Shown one piece after another: positions 1 through 11,810 of a DNA stretch of 64,000 nucleotides. Each line of letters opens with the position of its first letter. Position 1 is the first letter of the stretch. Position numbers and translations under genes: made by a program. Under the pieces are notes generated by a model that ran no database searches, was not told where the DNA came from, and worked only from the letters and a program-made list of their open reading frames with translations. This DNA comes from Pararge aegeria. Its lineage: Eukaryota > Arthropoda > Insecta > Lepidoptera > Nymphalidae. The stretch lies in the NCBI RefSeq assembly GCF_905163445.1, contig NC_053187.1:4960001-5024000 (forward strand), written 5' to 3'.

Positions 1-74
1 GAGGCGTTTTTGGGAACTTATCATCATCACCAACATATCGCTAAGGGTTTTTTGTCGGTAACATCACAGTTTCG

Positions 75-345
75 GCCGTGGCTTATAACTGTACCGACAA
101 AGAGCAATCTGAGTTTCTTTCCGGCTCTTCTCGGTGGAATCTGCCTTCCGCACCGGTGGTAGAGTCACTACAAACAGACTAACTAGACGTTCTTATATAC
201 TAAGCCTACTTGGAATACATAATTTTGAATTCTGAAAGACCGGCCGCCAAGCGATTTAGCTTTACCTGGTTAGCCCGCTAACATCTTACACTGCATCATC
301 ACTTACCCCAGGGTGTGATTGCAGTTAAGAGCAACTTAGAAACTT
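75..345 (+). repeat. Composite SINE-C copy interrupted by a LINE 3' tail
   Basis: The text starts with the SINE-C body (ttcggccgtggcttataac, then accgacaaagag) and resumes near 245 with gccaagcgatttagc and the SINE-C tail (ggttagcccgctaacatc, gtgattgcagttaagagc). Between them, about 118-238 reads as a LINE 3' tail of the kind seen at 57,811 and 58,292 (accggtggtagagtcactacaaacagac ends its recognisable part). I infer one repeat inserted into another. Family names SINE-A to SINE-D here are my own labels for groups of similar copies in this window. Confidence 0.55.
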
Positions 346-996
346 GGAATAAAAAAATGGTATCAGTCAGACCCAAGACTTTGTGATCAGCAGTCAAACG
401 TACCATACAAACAGACAAAAGAGTCAGTTAATTGTTCAGTGTATTTTTTTCTTTTCTAGCTTTTGTTCGAATAAGAGTTAACCGGAAGTAGGGTACATAA
501 GTTACATACGTGATCCTTGTTCCCCTCTGTATTTGCAATTTATTTCTTTAGTTGTATGTCCCAGACGTGCTTTGTTTCGGTATATAAACATGTTTAACCT
601 ATATATTCTGTCTTCGTTCTTTTAACCTGCATTTTTACCTTTTACTTCACCTTAGTTTACAAGTAGCCTCTTGAACAATCTAATTTTATTTATACAATAA
701 ACATCAAACTTTGTAACTTTGTTACTTTAAGTAACAAATGCAGTTTGAAGTTTACTTCCTCACTTCTTTAGTTTATAAAAGGTCGATAACAACATAATCC
801 AAGTACATTTCATTTGATATATATCCTATAAAGTGTTTAATAACATCAGTGTGCTCTAGACTCTTAAAGTAAGCTACTACGCGCACGTAGTTTCAATTTA
901 GTGCTCAATAAGTGTTCACTTTGTATACGTTAACCGCTTCAAAGAAATATATATATGCCACTTTTCGCTGTATAATGCATCCATCTTGTTCGACAC
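346..996. other. Unassigned AT-rich sequence
   Basis: I see no coding exon, RNA gene or clear repeat here. Short open frames exist but have no recognisable content. Confidence 0.5.
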
Positions 997-1313
997 ATTA
1001 CCGGCCCAATGAAGGGCACGGGTCTTCTCTCAAAATTAGTACGGGTTTGGACCGTAGTCTTCCACGCTGGCTGGGTACTTATAGACTTCGTACGAATTTG
1101 AGAACATTATGCAGAACTCTTAAGCATAGCATGCAAGTTAAAACTCTTAAGGTCGATATTTTCTTTCACCGATAAAACAAGTGATTTCAAAGTGATTAAA
1201 TTAAAAACAAGGAGTTAAAGTTATAGATAATGTATGTGATGACACGCGGCCAGGTATCGAACTCGGTTCCCCCAAACGGAAAGCCGAAATGTTAACCACT
1301 ATCACCGCTCCAA
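997..1313 (-). mobile_element. SINE-A, tRNA-derived, near full length
   Basis: Read on the minus strand this begins with the tRNA-like head (gagcggtgatagtgg near 1313, B-box-like gttcgatacc near 1260), passes through the body with cacttg and the tgagaacattatgcagaactc block, and ends in the characteristic ccgtgcccttcattgggccggtaatg. The same consensus recurs at 10,223, 11,811, 16,197, 17,108, 23,565, 33,945, 51,880, 55,201 and 57,133. This copy is old and has many substitutions. The overlapping 87-aa open frame at 912-1175 is spurious. Confidence 0.75.
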
Positions 1314-1689
1314 TTAAACCAGACTTTACGACGTTACCAGACTAATAGTAAGATGGCACTTGTTTATTAGTTAAGTAAATATATTTTTAGCTATTAGCAT
1401 GAATGTCGACATCTTCGTGAGATGTTGATTGTATTGACTCTGCATATAATAAAAAAGCCTTGCGCAGATCACGTTTATGCTAAACGCTGCAAAAACAACA
1501 CTTTCAGTCAATATGTTATTGGCATGCATAGTATCTAGACAGCATATACAAGGTCCTAGGTATTGAATATAATACATATTTATTTCATAAACTACATACG
1601 CAACCAATTAATCTCAGAACGGCCTACTTTCTAAGGTCGGCTTGATAGATTTTATTAATCTCTTTAGTTGTAAGTTTTTATTTTATTCC

Positions 1690-1745
1690 TTTACAAGTTA
1701 GCTCTTGACTGCAATTTCACCAGCAGGGCTAGCACAAGTGGGAGA
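1690..1745 (-). repeat. SINE-C 3' tail fragment
   Basis: The segment acaagttagctcttgactgc followed by aatttcaccagcagggctag is the reverse complement of the SINE-C tail (about gtgagattgcagtcaagggc taacttgta). Only the tail remains. Confidence 0.5.
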
Positions 1746-1841
1746 CCAATATTATATAACCTGACATAATAAAATTGACATGTTGACTGCTAAAGAACGG
1801 GAAATTAATATTTACTTATATCTACACAAATATTATTTACC

Positions 1842-1868
1842 TATATATATATATATATATATATATAT
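1842..1868. repeat. (TA)n microsatellite
   Basis: About 13 uninterrupted TA dinucleotides. Confidence 0.95.
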
Positions 1869-2177
1869 CTTGTACCACCTACCATTTACCTATAGCATTT
1901 TCTCGCATGCCTTTGGTTGCCTGAAAGAGATCTCTATATAACGATAAGGCCGCCAAAGAGTACCTTCTACTTTATTGTGCGATTGTATCTCTGTGAATTT
2001 TCTCTGTGTATATATCAAAAACACTGTAAATGGCTACAACATTTGAAGATTTCCCCCGATCCCCATGGGATCTCCTAATCAACACCTGACTTGGTGACAA
2101 TGTAAGTGCCCCCAGAGCCTACACTTTCAAACCTTTTTTTCATTTTTAATCAACCAACATTTAACAGAGATTTATAA

Positions 2178-2320
2178 GTTGTTAAGAGCTCAGGCCGCGC
2201 TTGCCAGAGAGTTGCAGGTACATTCCGAAGTTTTCATATGCATTTTAAAATTTATCCATTTGATATTTCCTCTGATAGTAGGTAAAAACACTTAGGTAAA
2301 AATTTGCAGAGAAATCGGTG
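2178..2320 (+). mobile_element. SINE-D fragment (tRNA-like head)
   Basis: The text caggccgcgcttgccagaga, gttgcaggt, atatgcattttaaaattta and gtaggtaaaaacactt is shared with copies at 24,540 and 32,615. The fuller copy at 24,540 keeps a B-box-like ggttcaaatcctgtc, suggesting a tRNA-derived SINE. Confidence 0.5.
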
Positions 2321-3034
2321 AACATTCGGACATAGAAAAACCTATTTCTTTTTTAAGGGTACAGAGATTAAAAACGTACATCTAAGGAGCTTGTAAGACT
2401 TTGCGGTTATCTTTACAATGTTATTCCCTTATGTTTCGATACTCGAATATCATTGCTAACTTGCAAATCTTTTACTAAGAGTCCTATTAAATTCAATGGT
2501 GTGTGCACCAATCAACATATCCACCAATGAAAACTATACTTTTGCAAACATTCACAAATCCATTTTTCACGTTCGCGTTCATAAAACGAGCAAAAATGTA
2601 ATTTTATACAAAATATAGTAAAGTAACGGAGTTACCTGAACAGAGACTTCCGTACTAAGATCGAGATAAAAACGAGTCGAAATTCGTGTAAAAAAAAACA
2701 ACGTCAAGCCTTGTGAATCGCTTACGAATCGAATTCGGCGCTGACCTTAACACCGTTGTGAATTTGCGCGATCACAATTCAATAAATGATCGCTGATGCG
2801 GGCGATTAAATTTGACGGTTCATGGAACAGACCCAACGTGTCCTTTTATAAAGGTAGTGAGATATGGTTTCTTTCAAATATGCGGGTCCAAGACCGTTAT
2901 TTTTTATGGGTACAACTGTATTTATTTTCTTTTGAAGGTATACAACATATTTGGCTCTCAAATTTTATATTGGATAAAAGCAGGCGTTGCTTTAAGGAAT
3001 TTCATGATGTACAATGAAAATGAAACCTTGTTTG
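2321..3034. other. Unassigned sequence
   Basis: No gene seen. Open frames of 73 and 98 codons starting near 2800 overlap in two frames, have no family features and run into the foldback repeat at 3035, so I treat them as chance. Positions about 2975-3000 (caggcgttgctttaaggaat) resemble the flank of the foldback element at 35,690 and may be its outer part. Confidence 0.5.
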
Positions 3035-3205
3035 CTATGCTTCGCGAAAAGCAGGAGAATCTGTTCTGTGTAACCTCAGGAGATGTTGACTTTGCAATGT
3101 TATTGTAAAGTCAATATACATCCTCAAAAGAACAATAACATTGTAAACAATCAAAAGATGCTGTACATCCTCAAAAGATGATTATTGTAAAGTCAACATC
3201 TCCTA
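3035..3205. mobile_element. Foldback repeat, family F
   Basis: It contains cgcgaaaagcaggagaatct, also found in the copies at 4112 and 35,395. An inverted pair flanks a short centre: aggagatgttgactttgcaa near 3078 and the reverse complement ttgtaaagtcaacatctcct near 3185-3204. A near-duplicate tacatcctcaaaaga occurs twice in the centre. I read this as a rearranged copy of a non-autonomous foldback transposon. Confidence 0.55.
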
Positions 3206-4111
3206 CAATTAACCGATAACCCGCACAGATTACATACATAGAGTGATACAGATATAGAGTATAAACGCTTCATAAGTGCCTGTGCCCTAAACGAATAAAG
3301 CATTTTTAAATTTGGTTGAGCTTGTGAAACTTCGGGATAAATGTAGTTAATAAGAAAACAGTAAAAGTTTGAAGTAAACAGTCAACTTAGGAGGAATAGT
3401 AGGATATCCGATACATAATACCTAAGCTAAGTTTGATCGATAAAATATCAGTATTTCCTCTCACTTGATTGACGTTGATGAAAACATACATTAAAACAAA
3501 ACTACATCAAATGGTTTTGTTCTGAGTATGGCCTCTTCAATTGGCAGACGAAAGACTTTCTAAATGCTAGCTGCATTGATTATTATATCTTACATACAAA
3601 CAAAAAGTAACACACAATAAATTAATCAAAACTACTATTATCTATGTTTTGTGTATTAAATAGCGGAAGACACGTGAATTTATTTCAATAGTTTAATTTT
3701 GAGAGAGTTGTGAATATTAAAAATCTAAATGTAGGTGAAGGCATTGATAAAAATTGAAAGGCCCCACATTTATTTTTCTTTATAATAAAGTATAATGACA
3801 AATACTTTCCAATGTAGACATAGTTAGCAGGATAGAAAATAAGTAAATAGGAGGTAAGTAGTAACATAGGTATTTTAAGGGTTTCGTAGTCAGGAATTGT
3901 CGTGTAAAAGAGCAACGCGCGCGCAACGAGCAAACCATCAAAGAGTTTCTCGCCAGCTCGAACCATAGTCACCTAAGACTCAGTAGACTTAGTCTATAAA
4001 TACTATAAGTACTACTAAAAAAAAAAGACTGCGTTTAAAAGTGCTTATAGAGTCACCTATTTTTTTTTTAACCAGTTGTGTTCTGCGGCGTCACCGGCTG
4101 TGAATAAGGCG
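3206..4111. other. Unassigned sequence with LINE tail trace
   Basis: A short LINE-type 3' tail (ataaacgcttcataagtgcc, then aataaag near 3295) is visible. The rest shows no gene. A 95-codon minus-strand frame at 3685-3972 has no recognisable features. Confidence 0.4.
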
Positions 4112-4300
4112 TTCACAATTTATTCATTGTAAAGTCAACATCTCCTGAGGATGCTCCGGTTTCGGAGCGAAACGTGCGTAGAGGGTACATTGCCGAAGAT
4201 CTGTTTTGTGTGGAGTATAATTATAAATTACACCATACAGATACTCCTGCTGTTCGCAGTAGGTATAGCAAATTAAGCTTAATTTTAATAAGGCGTTTGT
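4112..4300 (+). mobile_element. Foldback repeat, family F, single arm plus core
   Basis: Reads tgtaaagtcaacatctcctg, aggatgctccggtttcggag, cgaaacgtgcgtagagggta, then ccgaagatctgttttgtgtg and a stretch ending tagcaaattaagcttaattt. The same modules in the same order occur at 35,480-35,680. The 80-codon open frame here is a by-product of the repeat. Confidence 0.6.
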
Positions 4301-5224
4301 TTAGACGTGAGGCAAGGACGAGGTTTCATGTGAAAGTACGAATGTTTGAGAATTTAATATTTTTCCAAAACCAAAAAAAAAAAGTAGCCAATGTTACTCT
4401 CGATCCTTCCAACTAACTCTATGCCGTAAATCAAGTTGATCGGTTAGTAATTAGGGCAAGAAGGAAGGACAAACCAACAAACCACCTCGAACCATCCCGT
4501 ACACTAAAATTTATTGAATTATTTTTTCTGTGAATTACATTTTGTTTGATGAAGATCTTAAATACATTACGGAAGTACAAGGGGTGGCTTTAGAGAAAGA
4601 GAGCACCTGCTACCTCAAGTTGGATTGTTTTTGCATGACTTTTTATTCTTATTGTAGGGAAAGCTCTGGGATTGGATGCATTTAAATGTTTACTTTGGTA
4701 GAGTGGTTTTTTAATTAGCTAGCTTGCAAAAGAGACTAAATATTAATGACGAGTACCTTTAAAGACCTCCTTAGTTACAATTTTTTTCACGTAAGCAAAA
4801 AGTGTATAAAACAAACAATTTTACCGAAAACTTTTATTTACAGTAGTTCAATGACCGAGTTTTTTTGTTTTCACTTCGACTACGAATAATGAAACAGGTA
4901 TTAATAAAATAAAATAAAATTTTAAACTTTAAATTGTTTTGTGTTCAATGTACCTAAGCAACTAATTCATGGTGTATGTTTGAATTTGTGAAGATTTAGT
5001 AGTTACCGAGCGTTAAATATCAATTTCAAACAGCACCACTGAATTTATGATTCATTGCAAAATTCTGTCACGCAATGGTTAAGTAGAAAATATTATATTT
5101 CAACAGATTTGGCCTCGGTTACGTACGGTATTAAACCATTATAAATTGAGATTTAAAAATAATAATTAAACTATGATAGTAAAAAAGCTAGATATGAATT
5201 AACTTTATAGCTAAATATGAATTG
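4301..5224. other. Unassigned AT-rich sequence
   Basis: Nothing recognisable was found. Confidence 0.4.
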
Positions 5225-5405
5225 ACTGTGAAATGGTTATAACAAAAAATACCTGGCAAAGTTTGTTGCGGGCTCTTCTTAAACCAGGACGCGTTAGGAG
5301 CTTTAGATTTTAGTTGAACGTACTAATCACCATCACCTCACAATTATGTAAACATTATATGAACGCTTGATAAGTGCCTGTAATAGGCTTACATGAATAA
5401 ATAAT
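5225..5405 (+). mobile_element. LINE-L 3' end
   Basis: The segment gtttgttgcgggctcttctt, aaaccaggacgcgttaggag, aatcaccatcacctcacaat and acgcttgataagtgcctgta followed by gaataaata is the 3' untranslated tail of a non-LTR element. The same tail ends the longer copy at 47,600-48,290, where it follows reverse-transcriptase C-terminal coding sequence. Confidence 0.6.
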
Positions 5406-6159
5406 CGTTGGGGTGTCTCTGCCAGGCAGTGAATTGGAAAACCATAGAGTTTTCGTCGCTATGAGTCAGACATAACCGCTGCACCTCCTCGTTGTGCATT
5501 GGTATCATGCGTGATTTTCCTCGAGAAAAGGAAAGAATAAAAAATCACTTTGAATGTTTTCTTATAACAAATTCGTCGCATTCGGTATGCGAACTTGTGA
5601 CAATGTTGACGGTATATAGGACTAATAACTGTTTAGCTATAAGAGGTTGTTTTATGGAAAATGTTACAGTCTATCTAGGGGTTGTAGTCGTTTGTGTGCG
5701 AAAGCGTTCCAGTAAACCAGTCACCAGGCGGTGAGTTGAAACTCCGTGAGACCTTAGTCGGTAGAAGCCCGACATAACCTATTCTCATCCTCGTAGCATG
5801 AGAATTTCTTCCACTAATAAAAAATATTATCTTAATAAAGTGGGCGAGCGATAGCTCCGGTATGTGTAGCATAATAAATCCGCTTCCAGTCTTCACTAGT
5901 ATTTGACTCTATTTTCCCAGAATTCCGGTTCATAAATGGCAAAATCACACGTCCCACACGTTTAATTGGTATGTCCATCACTCAGGAAATCTGTTGCATG
6001 CTCTAGCGCACTCTACTATTCCATCAACTCGATACTATTAGAGGTGTGTAGTTTTAGTTGTCCTATGAAAAAGCGTTCACCTCGATGTGAACTTTTTCCG
6101 CAGCATTATCACAACCAAATCTTTGGAGTTACTAGCATATCTAACTACAAATCATCCTT
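5406..6159. repeat. Fragments of a dispersed repeat and unassigned sequence
   Basis: Two diverged pieces (about 5425-5500 and 5700-5810) share the pattern ggcagtgaattggaaa ... gtcagacataaccgc ... cctcctcgttgtgca, which also appears in the GC-rich block at 38,275-38,760. I see no gene. Confidence 0.35.
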
Positions 6160-6396
6160 ATTAATGTTATAAATACGAATGTGTGTCTGTTTGTTTTGTC
6201 TCCACGCCTTAACTATCATAAATGATTGATTTATTTGTTGTTTAGTTAATCAATGATTGATTGCATGATTTTTGGCGTAGAGTTAGTTTAAAGGACGGAG
6301 TGTAACATTTGCTACTTTTTATGCCAGGAAAACTAACGTTTGTAAAAAAAACCGTGGTAAAAGAGGACGAAGACCGCGGCAACAGCTAGTAAGGAT
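6160..6396 (-). mobile_element. Non-autonomous element, type H
   Basis: On the minus strand it begins ctagctgttgccgcggtctt and ends near taacattaataag; on the plus strand it carries aatgtgtgtctgtttgtttt. The start motif (actagctgttgcccgcgact type) is very common in Lepidoptera and recurs at 7087-7342, 23,060, 52,180 and 56,702. It may belong to the lepidopteran Helitron-like elements or to an RTE-derived family; I cannot decide from sequence alone. Confidence 0.5.
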
Positions 6397-6409
6397 ATAT
6401 GAATATATC

Positions 6410-6705
6410 CTGCCTTTTTTTTATATTCACTACAAGTTAGCCTGTGACTGCAGTTTCACCTGGTAGTAAGTGATGATGCAAACTAAGATGGTAGCGGGCT
6501 AACCTGTTGAGGGATTGTAGTCATACCCCTAATCGGTTTCTACGCAACATCACACCGGAACGCTAAATCGCTTAGCAGCACGTGTTTTGTCGGTAGTGTG
6601 GTAACTAGCCACGGCCAAAGCATCCCACCAAACCAGACCACAGAAATTATAAATTACTAAATTGCCGAATCCGGGACCTCCTACCTAAATTCACAGCGCT
6701 ATAAG
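6410..6705 (-). mobile_element. SINE-C, near full length
   Basis: Reverse-complement SINE-C: tail acaagttagcctgtgactgc, body aagatggtagcgggctaacc, ataccсc-type block near 6530, cgctaaatcgcttagcagca and ccacggccaaagcatcccac, then the head side near 6650-6700. The block order matches the copies at 20,430 and 55,516. Confidence 0.65.
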
Positions 6706-6934
6706 CAATAATACTGTGTGACCATTAATAACCGTTTAAATCCGCTAAACCACACTGGAGTGGCCTGCAGGGCCTTAACTCCGAATCGTTCTTTGCTATA
6801 TCGTATCTAACTTGATCTGTGCCCAGCAGTGAGTTGTTCATCAGCGAGATGACATGATATATCGTCTTAAACACGATCCATAATGATGCAAGTCTTTTTC
6901 TCAGCGGTTGTGCATTGAGCGGTCATAACATCCA

Positions 6935-6995
6935 CTGAGAATACTCTGGTGTCTAAGCGAAACGTGCGTAGAGAGTGCGTTCATGCCAATAGATC
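6935..6995 (+). repeat. Family F core fragment
   Basis: Reads gagaatactctggtgtctaa, gcgaaacgtgcgtagagagt: the core of the foldback family F without its arms. Confidence 0.45.
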
Positions 6996-7086
6996 GCGGT
7001 AGAATGATATGAGGTATCCTAAACACAAAAATTGTTTACCTTAATGTAAACTTATATTTGTGGGTCATAGTAAGCCTCGGTTTTAT

Positions 7087-7342
7087 ATCCCTACTAATAT
7101 TATAAATGTGAATGTAAGTTTGTTTGTTACGCTTTCATGCAAAAACTACTAAACCGATCATTACGAAACTTTGTACACATATTCCTGAAGGTATAAGAAG
7201 TAATATAGGATGCTTTTTATCCCGAAATTAAGGTCAGTTCTCTTAAGAGAGAGGGCGAAAGTGTTTGACGATTTTACACCAGGCTCATGTCGTTCGAAAA
7301 CAAAAACAAAAGCGGACGAAGTCGTGGGCAACAGCTAGTATT
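7087..7342 (-). mobile_element. Non-autonomous element, type H, full-length-like
   Basis: On the plus strand it runs from ctactaatattataaatgtg through atgcaaaaactactaaaccg to gaagtcgtgggcaacagcta gta. Both ends match other copies, so this is the best preserved type H element in the window (about 255 bp). The 64-codon open frame overlapping its end is spurious. Confidence 0.6.
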
Positions 7343-8814
7343 CAAATAAAGTATCTTAATATTAGCATCCGCAGCTTTGTTAACCATCAGGTGATATTGC
7401 AATCAAACGCTATGTATCGGGTCGCCAATTACAAGATTAATAGAAAAAGTACTTTGTAGAGCAGTTGATTTTAATTAATCACAAAGCAATATGCTGGAGG
7501 CTGTTCCCGCTTGAAATCGATCGAGGTCGGATTTGATTTGAATCCAATTAAGACTCGTTAATAACACAGCAACATTTTAAGCTATTTAAGACGTGTTTAG
7601 ACGGTTCAGAGATATTTGGTGCTAGGGGTTATTTGTGTTTATGCTTTAATTATATTTTGCTTGGAAATACTATTGTAGCCAATTTTAATGTGGTTTTTTG
7701 CATTACTTCAGGTCATGATCGTAGCGATGTTAAAGATAGTAAGTCACATGGGAGTAATTGTAATTAGGTAACTTTACCATATTTTATGAATATATCCGGC
7801 TCTTCTTATGCAGTTATTCAAAATTCAAAATTCATTTATTTCAAGTAGGCCTAGTTAATAAATAATCTGGACGTGTGTTCAGATATGATTTACTTTAGGA
7901 CACAAAGGAAAACTGCAATCATGTTTTTAACTCAACCTAATCGAACTGATTTTGATTGCTTTTTTAGCCAAAGAATTTGAAAATTATAAAAATGACAAAA
8001 AACCTCATTAGTCAATTGTTTGTAGCCGAATATTTAACTTTTTCATATTTTATTACTCTTCGTATTCCGTAGTAATTAAGATCATACCTTCAGGCAATGC
8101 GTAAGTTAAATCGAGGTGAAGGCAAGGGGCATGTCACCAGACTTTAATGGAGAGCGACATGACCATTAATTTCAAGGAGAGTATTCGTAACATGTTTTTT
8201 TATTTCCTTTATAACGATGTAAAGGTTGACTTTATGACATATTATGTAGACATCCCGTAATAAATTTAAACTACTCAGTTACAAGCTTACCATATTATAG
8301 TTAAAGATTTTAAACTAAGATTTCGTAGTTAATCAAAATTTCTTAATATAGTTCAACGGGTGCATAACCGTAATTGAGTCCCGTCGTGACCACGGTTTAT
8401 GCCTGGGTGGAAATATCGACAAATCCAAAATATTATCATGGTATGTATGTACCCTTTGAACTGTACATATTATAGTTTTTGGCAATTTTCCTTAGCCAGA
8501 TGAAGATAGAATTTTAGTCACTAAATCACAGCGGCAACACTTATGACGTTCATATTACCCATCAAGGTAAATTTCTTAATCTAAACATCTCTCTACTTCC
8601 CATATCGTCATCAGCATTATCATGTCAATCTTTAGACGTATACTGCTGGATGTGAGCCATTTGTATGGATTTCAAAATTCGATGTCCCTGTGTCGCCTAT
8701 TTCTAGTGGATAGATAGGTATAGGTCGGCTGTGAACCTAAGTAATAGGTCTGTCACAAAATGATACATACGAACCGATTAGACGTATGAGTTTTTTATAA
8801 CTGTCATAGTTCTA
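7343..8814. other. Unassigned sequence with a short LINE tail
   Basis: Near 7818-7870 (aaattcatttatttcaagta ggcctag) there is a LINE tail of the type seen at 57,811. Nothing else is recognisable. Confidence 0.4.
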
Positions 8815-8882
8815 ACAGGTTAGCCCGCTACCATCTTAGACTTAATCGTCACCAGATGAGATTGAAGTTAAGCTGTTCAGGA
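8815..8882 (+). repeat. SINE-C 3' tail fragment
   Basis: Reads acaggttagcccgctaccat, cttagacttaatcg, gatgagattgaagttaagct: the SINE-C tail without the head. Confidence 0.5.
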
Positions 8883-9217
8883 GCTTCGAACGCTGGTTCG
8901 AGAATATAATGGATACGCCACCTTTAGATAAATTTCGCAGCAAGGTGAGTGTCGACTGAAAGTCGCGCCGCTCACGGCCAAAAAAGATTTTCCTCGCTCG
9001 ACGACGAGAGAGGTAGGTCACTATATCGATTGACAGACGCAAATATTCCACAAGTTTGCTGGAATTACGACATCACTGGTGTTTTTTGCTTTGAGCGGTT
9101 TGGAAATCATTTAAAAGATGATTTTTAGGGGTGCTCAGGATTAAAATAAGAACCTAACACTCGTATCGTCACAGCCTATTAAGGACAAAATGGTAAATAT
9201 TTTATGGAGGTACAAAT

Positions 9218-9394
9218 CAGTGGCGTGCATAGAGGCTATGCGCAGGGTATGCAGATGATTTAAAATGAAGAAGTAAAATACTTAAGGGTAGGCTTTTTGT
9301 AACTCTTACAATGCCTATCCTTAAGTTTTTTATAACTCGTACTTGAGATTTTCTTCATTTTATATCATCTGCATACCCTCTACGCACGCCACTT
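9218..9394. mobile_element. hAT-like palindromic MITE
   Basis: Starts CAGTGGCGTGCATAGAGG and ends with its near reverse complement CCTCTACGCACGCCACTt; most of its roughly 177 bp folds into one hairpin (gaagaaaa-type arms around a centre at about 9300). Flanks share GTACAAA on both sides (GTACAAAT before; GTACAAAG one base past the end), consistent with an 8-bp target duplication. CAGTGGCG termini with 8-bp duplications are typical of hAT transposons. No transposase is encoded. Confidence 0.7.
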
Positions 9395-10222
9395 GGTACA
9401 AAGTTACCGACATAGAATTGCACGGATTTGTTTTATCAGTGATAATTAAAGGGTAAATTAGAAAATAAAAAATTTAAAATATGTTTCAAGTGGCATAATT
9501 AATGAAAGTGTCACGACCATAAGGTGGTTAAATTAAAATATATAGATATTTAATAGGTATGTAGGTATATTTATAGGTACTTAATTTTTTTTACTTAGAA
9601 AAATTTATCATTGTTATTATTTTCGAAAAGACATTTCACAACTAAAAGCAAAAATCGACTTACTCTAATCTTCTGAAAAAAATATGTCTACAACTTTTTG
9701 AAACCCTCTCGCGACTCCAGCTTGCACTTGATTTTTTTATTTGAATTTAAATCAAAATAAATTCAATTCAATGTTTTAAGTATACTTAAAATAATACAAA
9801 AAAAAAAATCAAATAGCATAACATAAAATAAAAAAACAACCATTTCCAAACAGCCCGTGCATTTAGGATAAATTCAGCAATAACAAGGGACTGTCCAAAA
9901 TACCTTTAATCCTTTAATTCATCATTAGATGCGGTCAAAGCTACAAACCGATTCAGCGTATTCTGCACAAATGATACCGTTTTGGCCTCAAAAGCTCTTT
10001 GAAGTCGCAATTAAAACGAAACGAGGTGAAGGCAAACATACTTACGTTTTTATTGCATAAAGCTATCATATTCAATTTGACGACATGCATGCAGCTGCGG
10101 TAATATTATAAGAGCTCAATAGGTATTATTTTAAAATACATTCATCTTTGAATATACCTCTCTACTAGTGAAGGTCATCTGGCAGTTTTATCTAACTTAT
10201 CTATAGCCTATGGCTTAATAGT
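9395..10222. other. Unassigned AT-rich sequence
   Basis: No gene or recognisable repeat. Confidence 0.4.
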
Positions 10223-10500
10223 AATCATCATCATCATCATCTTATCAACAAATTACCGGCCCGCTGCAGAGCACGGGTCTCCTCCCACAATGAGAAGGGG
10301 TTAAGGACGTAGTCAACCACACTGGCCCATTGAGGATTGGTGGACTTCGCATACCTTTGAGAACATTATGGAGAACTCTTAGGTTTTAGCAGGTTTACTG
10401 ACTATGTTTTCCCTCGCATATCTTCGAGAACATTATGGACAATGTTTTCTTTCACCGTTGAAGCCAGTGATATTTTAATTGCTTAAAACGCACATAAAGA
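10223..10500 (-). mobile_element. SINE-A with internal duplication
   Basis: Starts with the (ATC)n tail and attaccggcccgctgcagag, passes gagaaggggttaaggacgta, and ends near gcttaaaacgcacataaag. The block with gagaacattatgga occurs twice (about 10,362 and 10,428), so part of the body is duplicated relative to other copies. The tRNA-like head is missing. Confidence 0.65.
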
Positions 10501-11810
10501 AACTTTGCACCGATAGTTTGCAGCCACAGCACGTATTTAGGGCGCTTACTATTAATATGTCCTCGGTCACAATCGGTCCTTTTAATAAGTGGATTTAAAT
10601 TGAATGGAAAGTTTATACCTAAGTCAACTTTAGTTAAACAGATAAACTCGCTGTTCTCCGCTAAAACTCACAACTACACGTGTAAAGTAAATGTTAAACT
10701 AACAGAAGATACGCTTTAATCCCATATTCCCTCGACTAAGGATAATAATATGAATTATAATTATTCTCATATAAAGCACAATTCCATGCAAAATTTCAAC
10801 GTAATGGATACTAAAGCATCCGTATTTAAATTTCGAACCTGAATTCCACAACGCTCCAGCTTAGGCTGGAATTTCTTTCTATGCACAAAATGGCGTAGAA
10901 AGAATTCTTGGAATGCAATGTTTGCCTTAATCAAATAAAAAAGTACCCAGAGTATTAAGTTGCTAAAAGACAAGTACTCAAGCTCAGGCCTCTCGTTTAT
11001 TTAAATAGAGATACAAACAATTGCTTTAAGGAAATTAAAATAGAATTTCAAGACGATTATTTTCTACCGTAAAATCTCTCAGTTTATTCTCGAACAGCAA
11101 ATAAATCACCTTTAATCGCCTTCTGATGATCGCGATGTTTTTATTCACTTTCGCACATAAAATATTTTAATGATCAGCAAACATGGCTGAAGTTATTTCA
11201 TTTTTCAAACAACTACATCACGCTATATCTAAGAAAATAACCTGTATTATGTACATCATAAACTATTACGTATACACTAACCGGAGCACGCGAGTTCATC
11301 CGCCTATAATTTGTGAAAAATAATATTTTCCCATACAAATTTTTATGCCCTACTACAACCCTATAAATGGTTTTTGTTTGTAAAAACGTTGATTAAAGTA
11401 TCTTCAAAGTGTTTAAATTCTAAAACATTAGAATGTCATACAATCCTCCATCTTTTAATCCTTATATCTTTATTTTATCAAAATCTAAAGGTTCTATCTT
11501 TAAAATTGTTATAAACTGAAAACTAGGCATTTTCATATGATTTTTCATCACCTGTTTTAAATTAGGGGATCACCCCTGTGTATCAACACATGTTCGAGTT
11601 TCCACTTGGCTCTTCCAAAGAATAATATACCGAAAGACGAAAAAAATATAAACGTTTGTTTAAATTATGCTATAGTTCAAGTACCTAATCATATAAGCAG
11701 TTATTCCGAAATCACAAACGCATGTTTTGATTTAATTTAAATTGTTTTAATACGTGAAGTAAATAAATATATTTAACTTCGTTAAATAGAGTGGTAGTAA
11801 TTTGGTTTAA
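10501..11810. other. Unassigned sequence
   Basis: Nothing recognisable. A 68-codon minus-strand frame at 10,767-10,973 has no supporting features. Confidence 0.4.
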
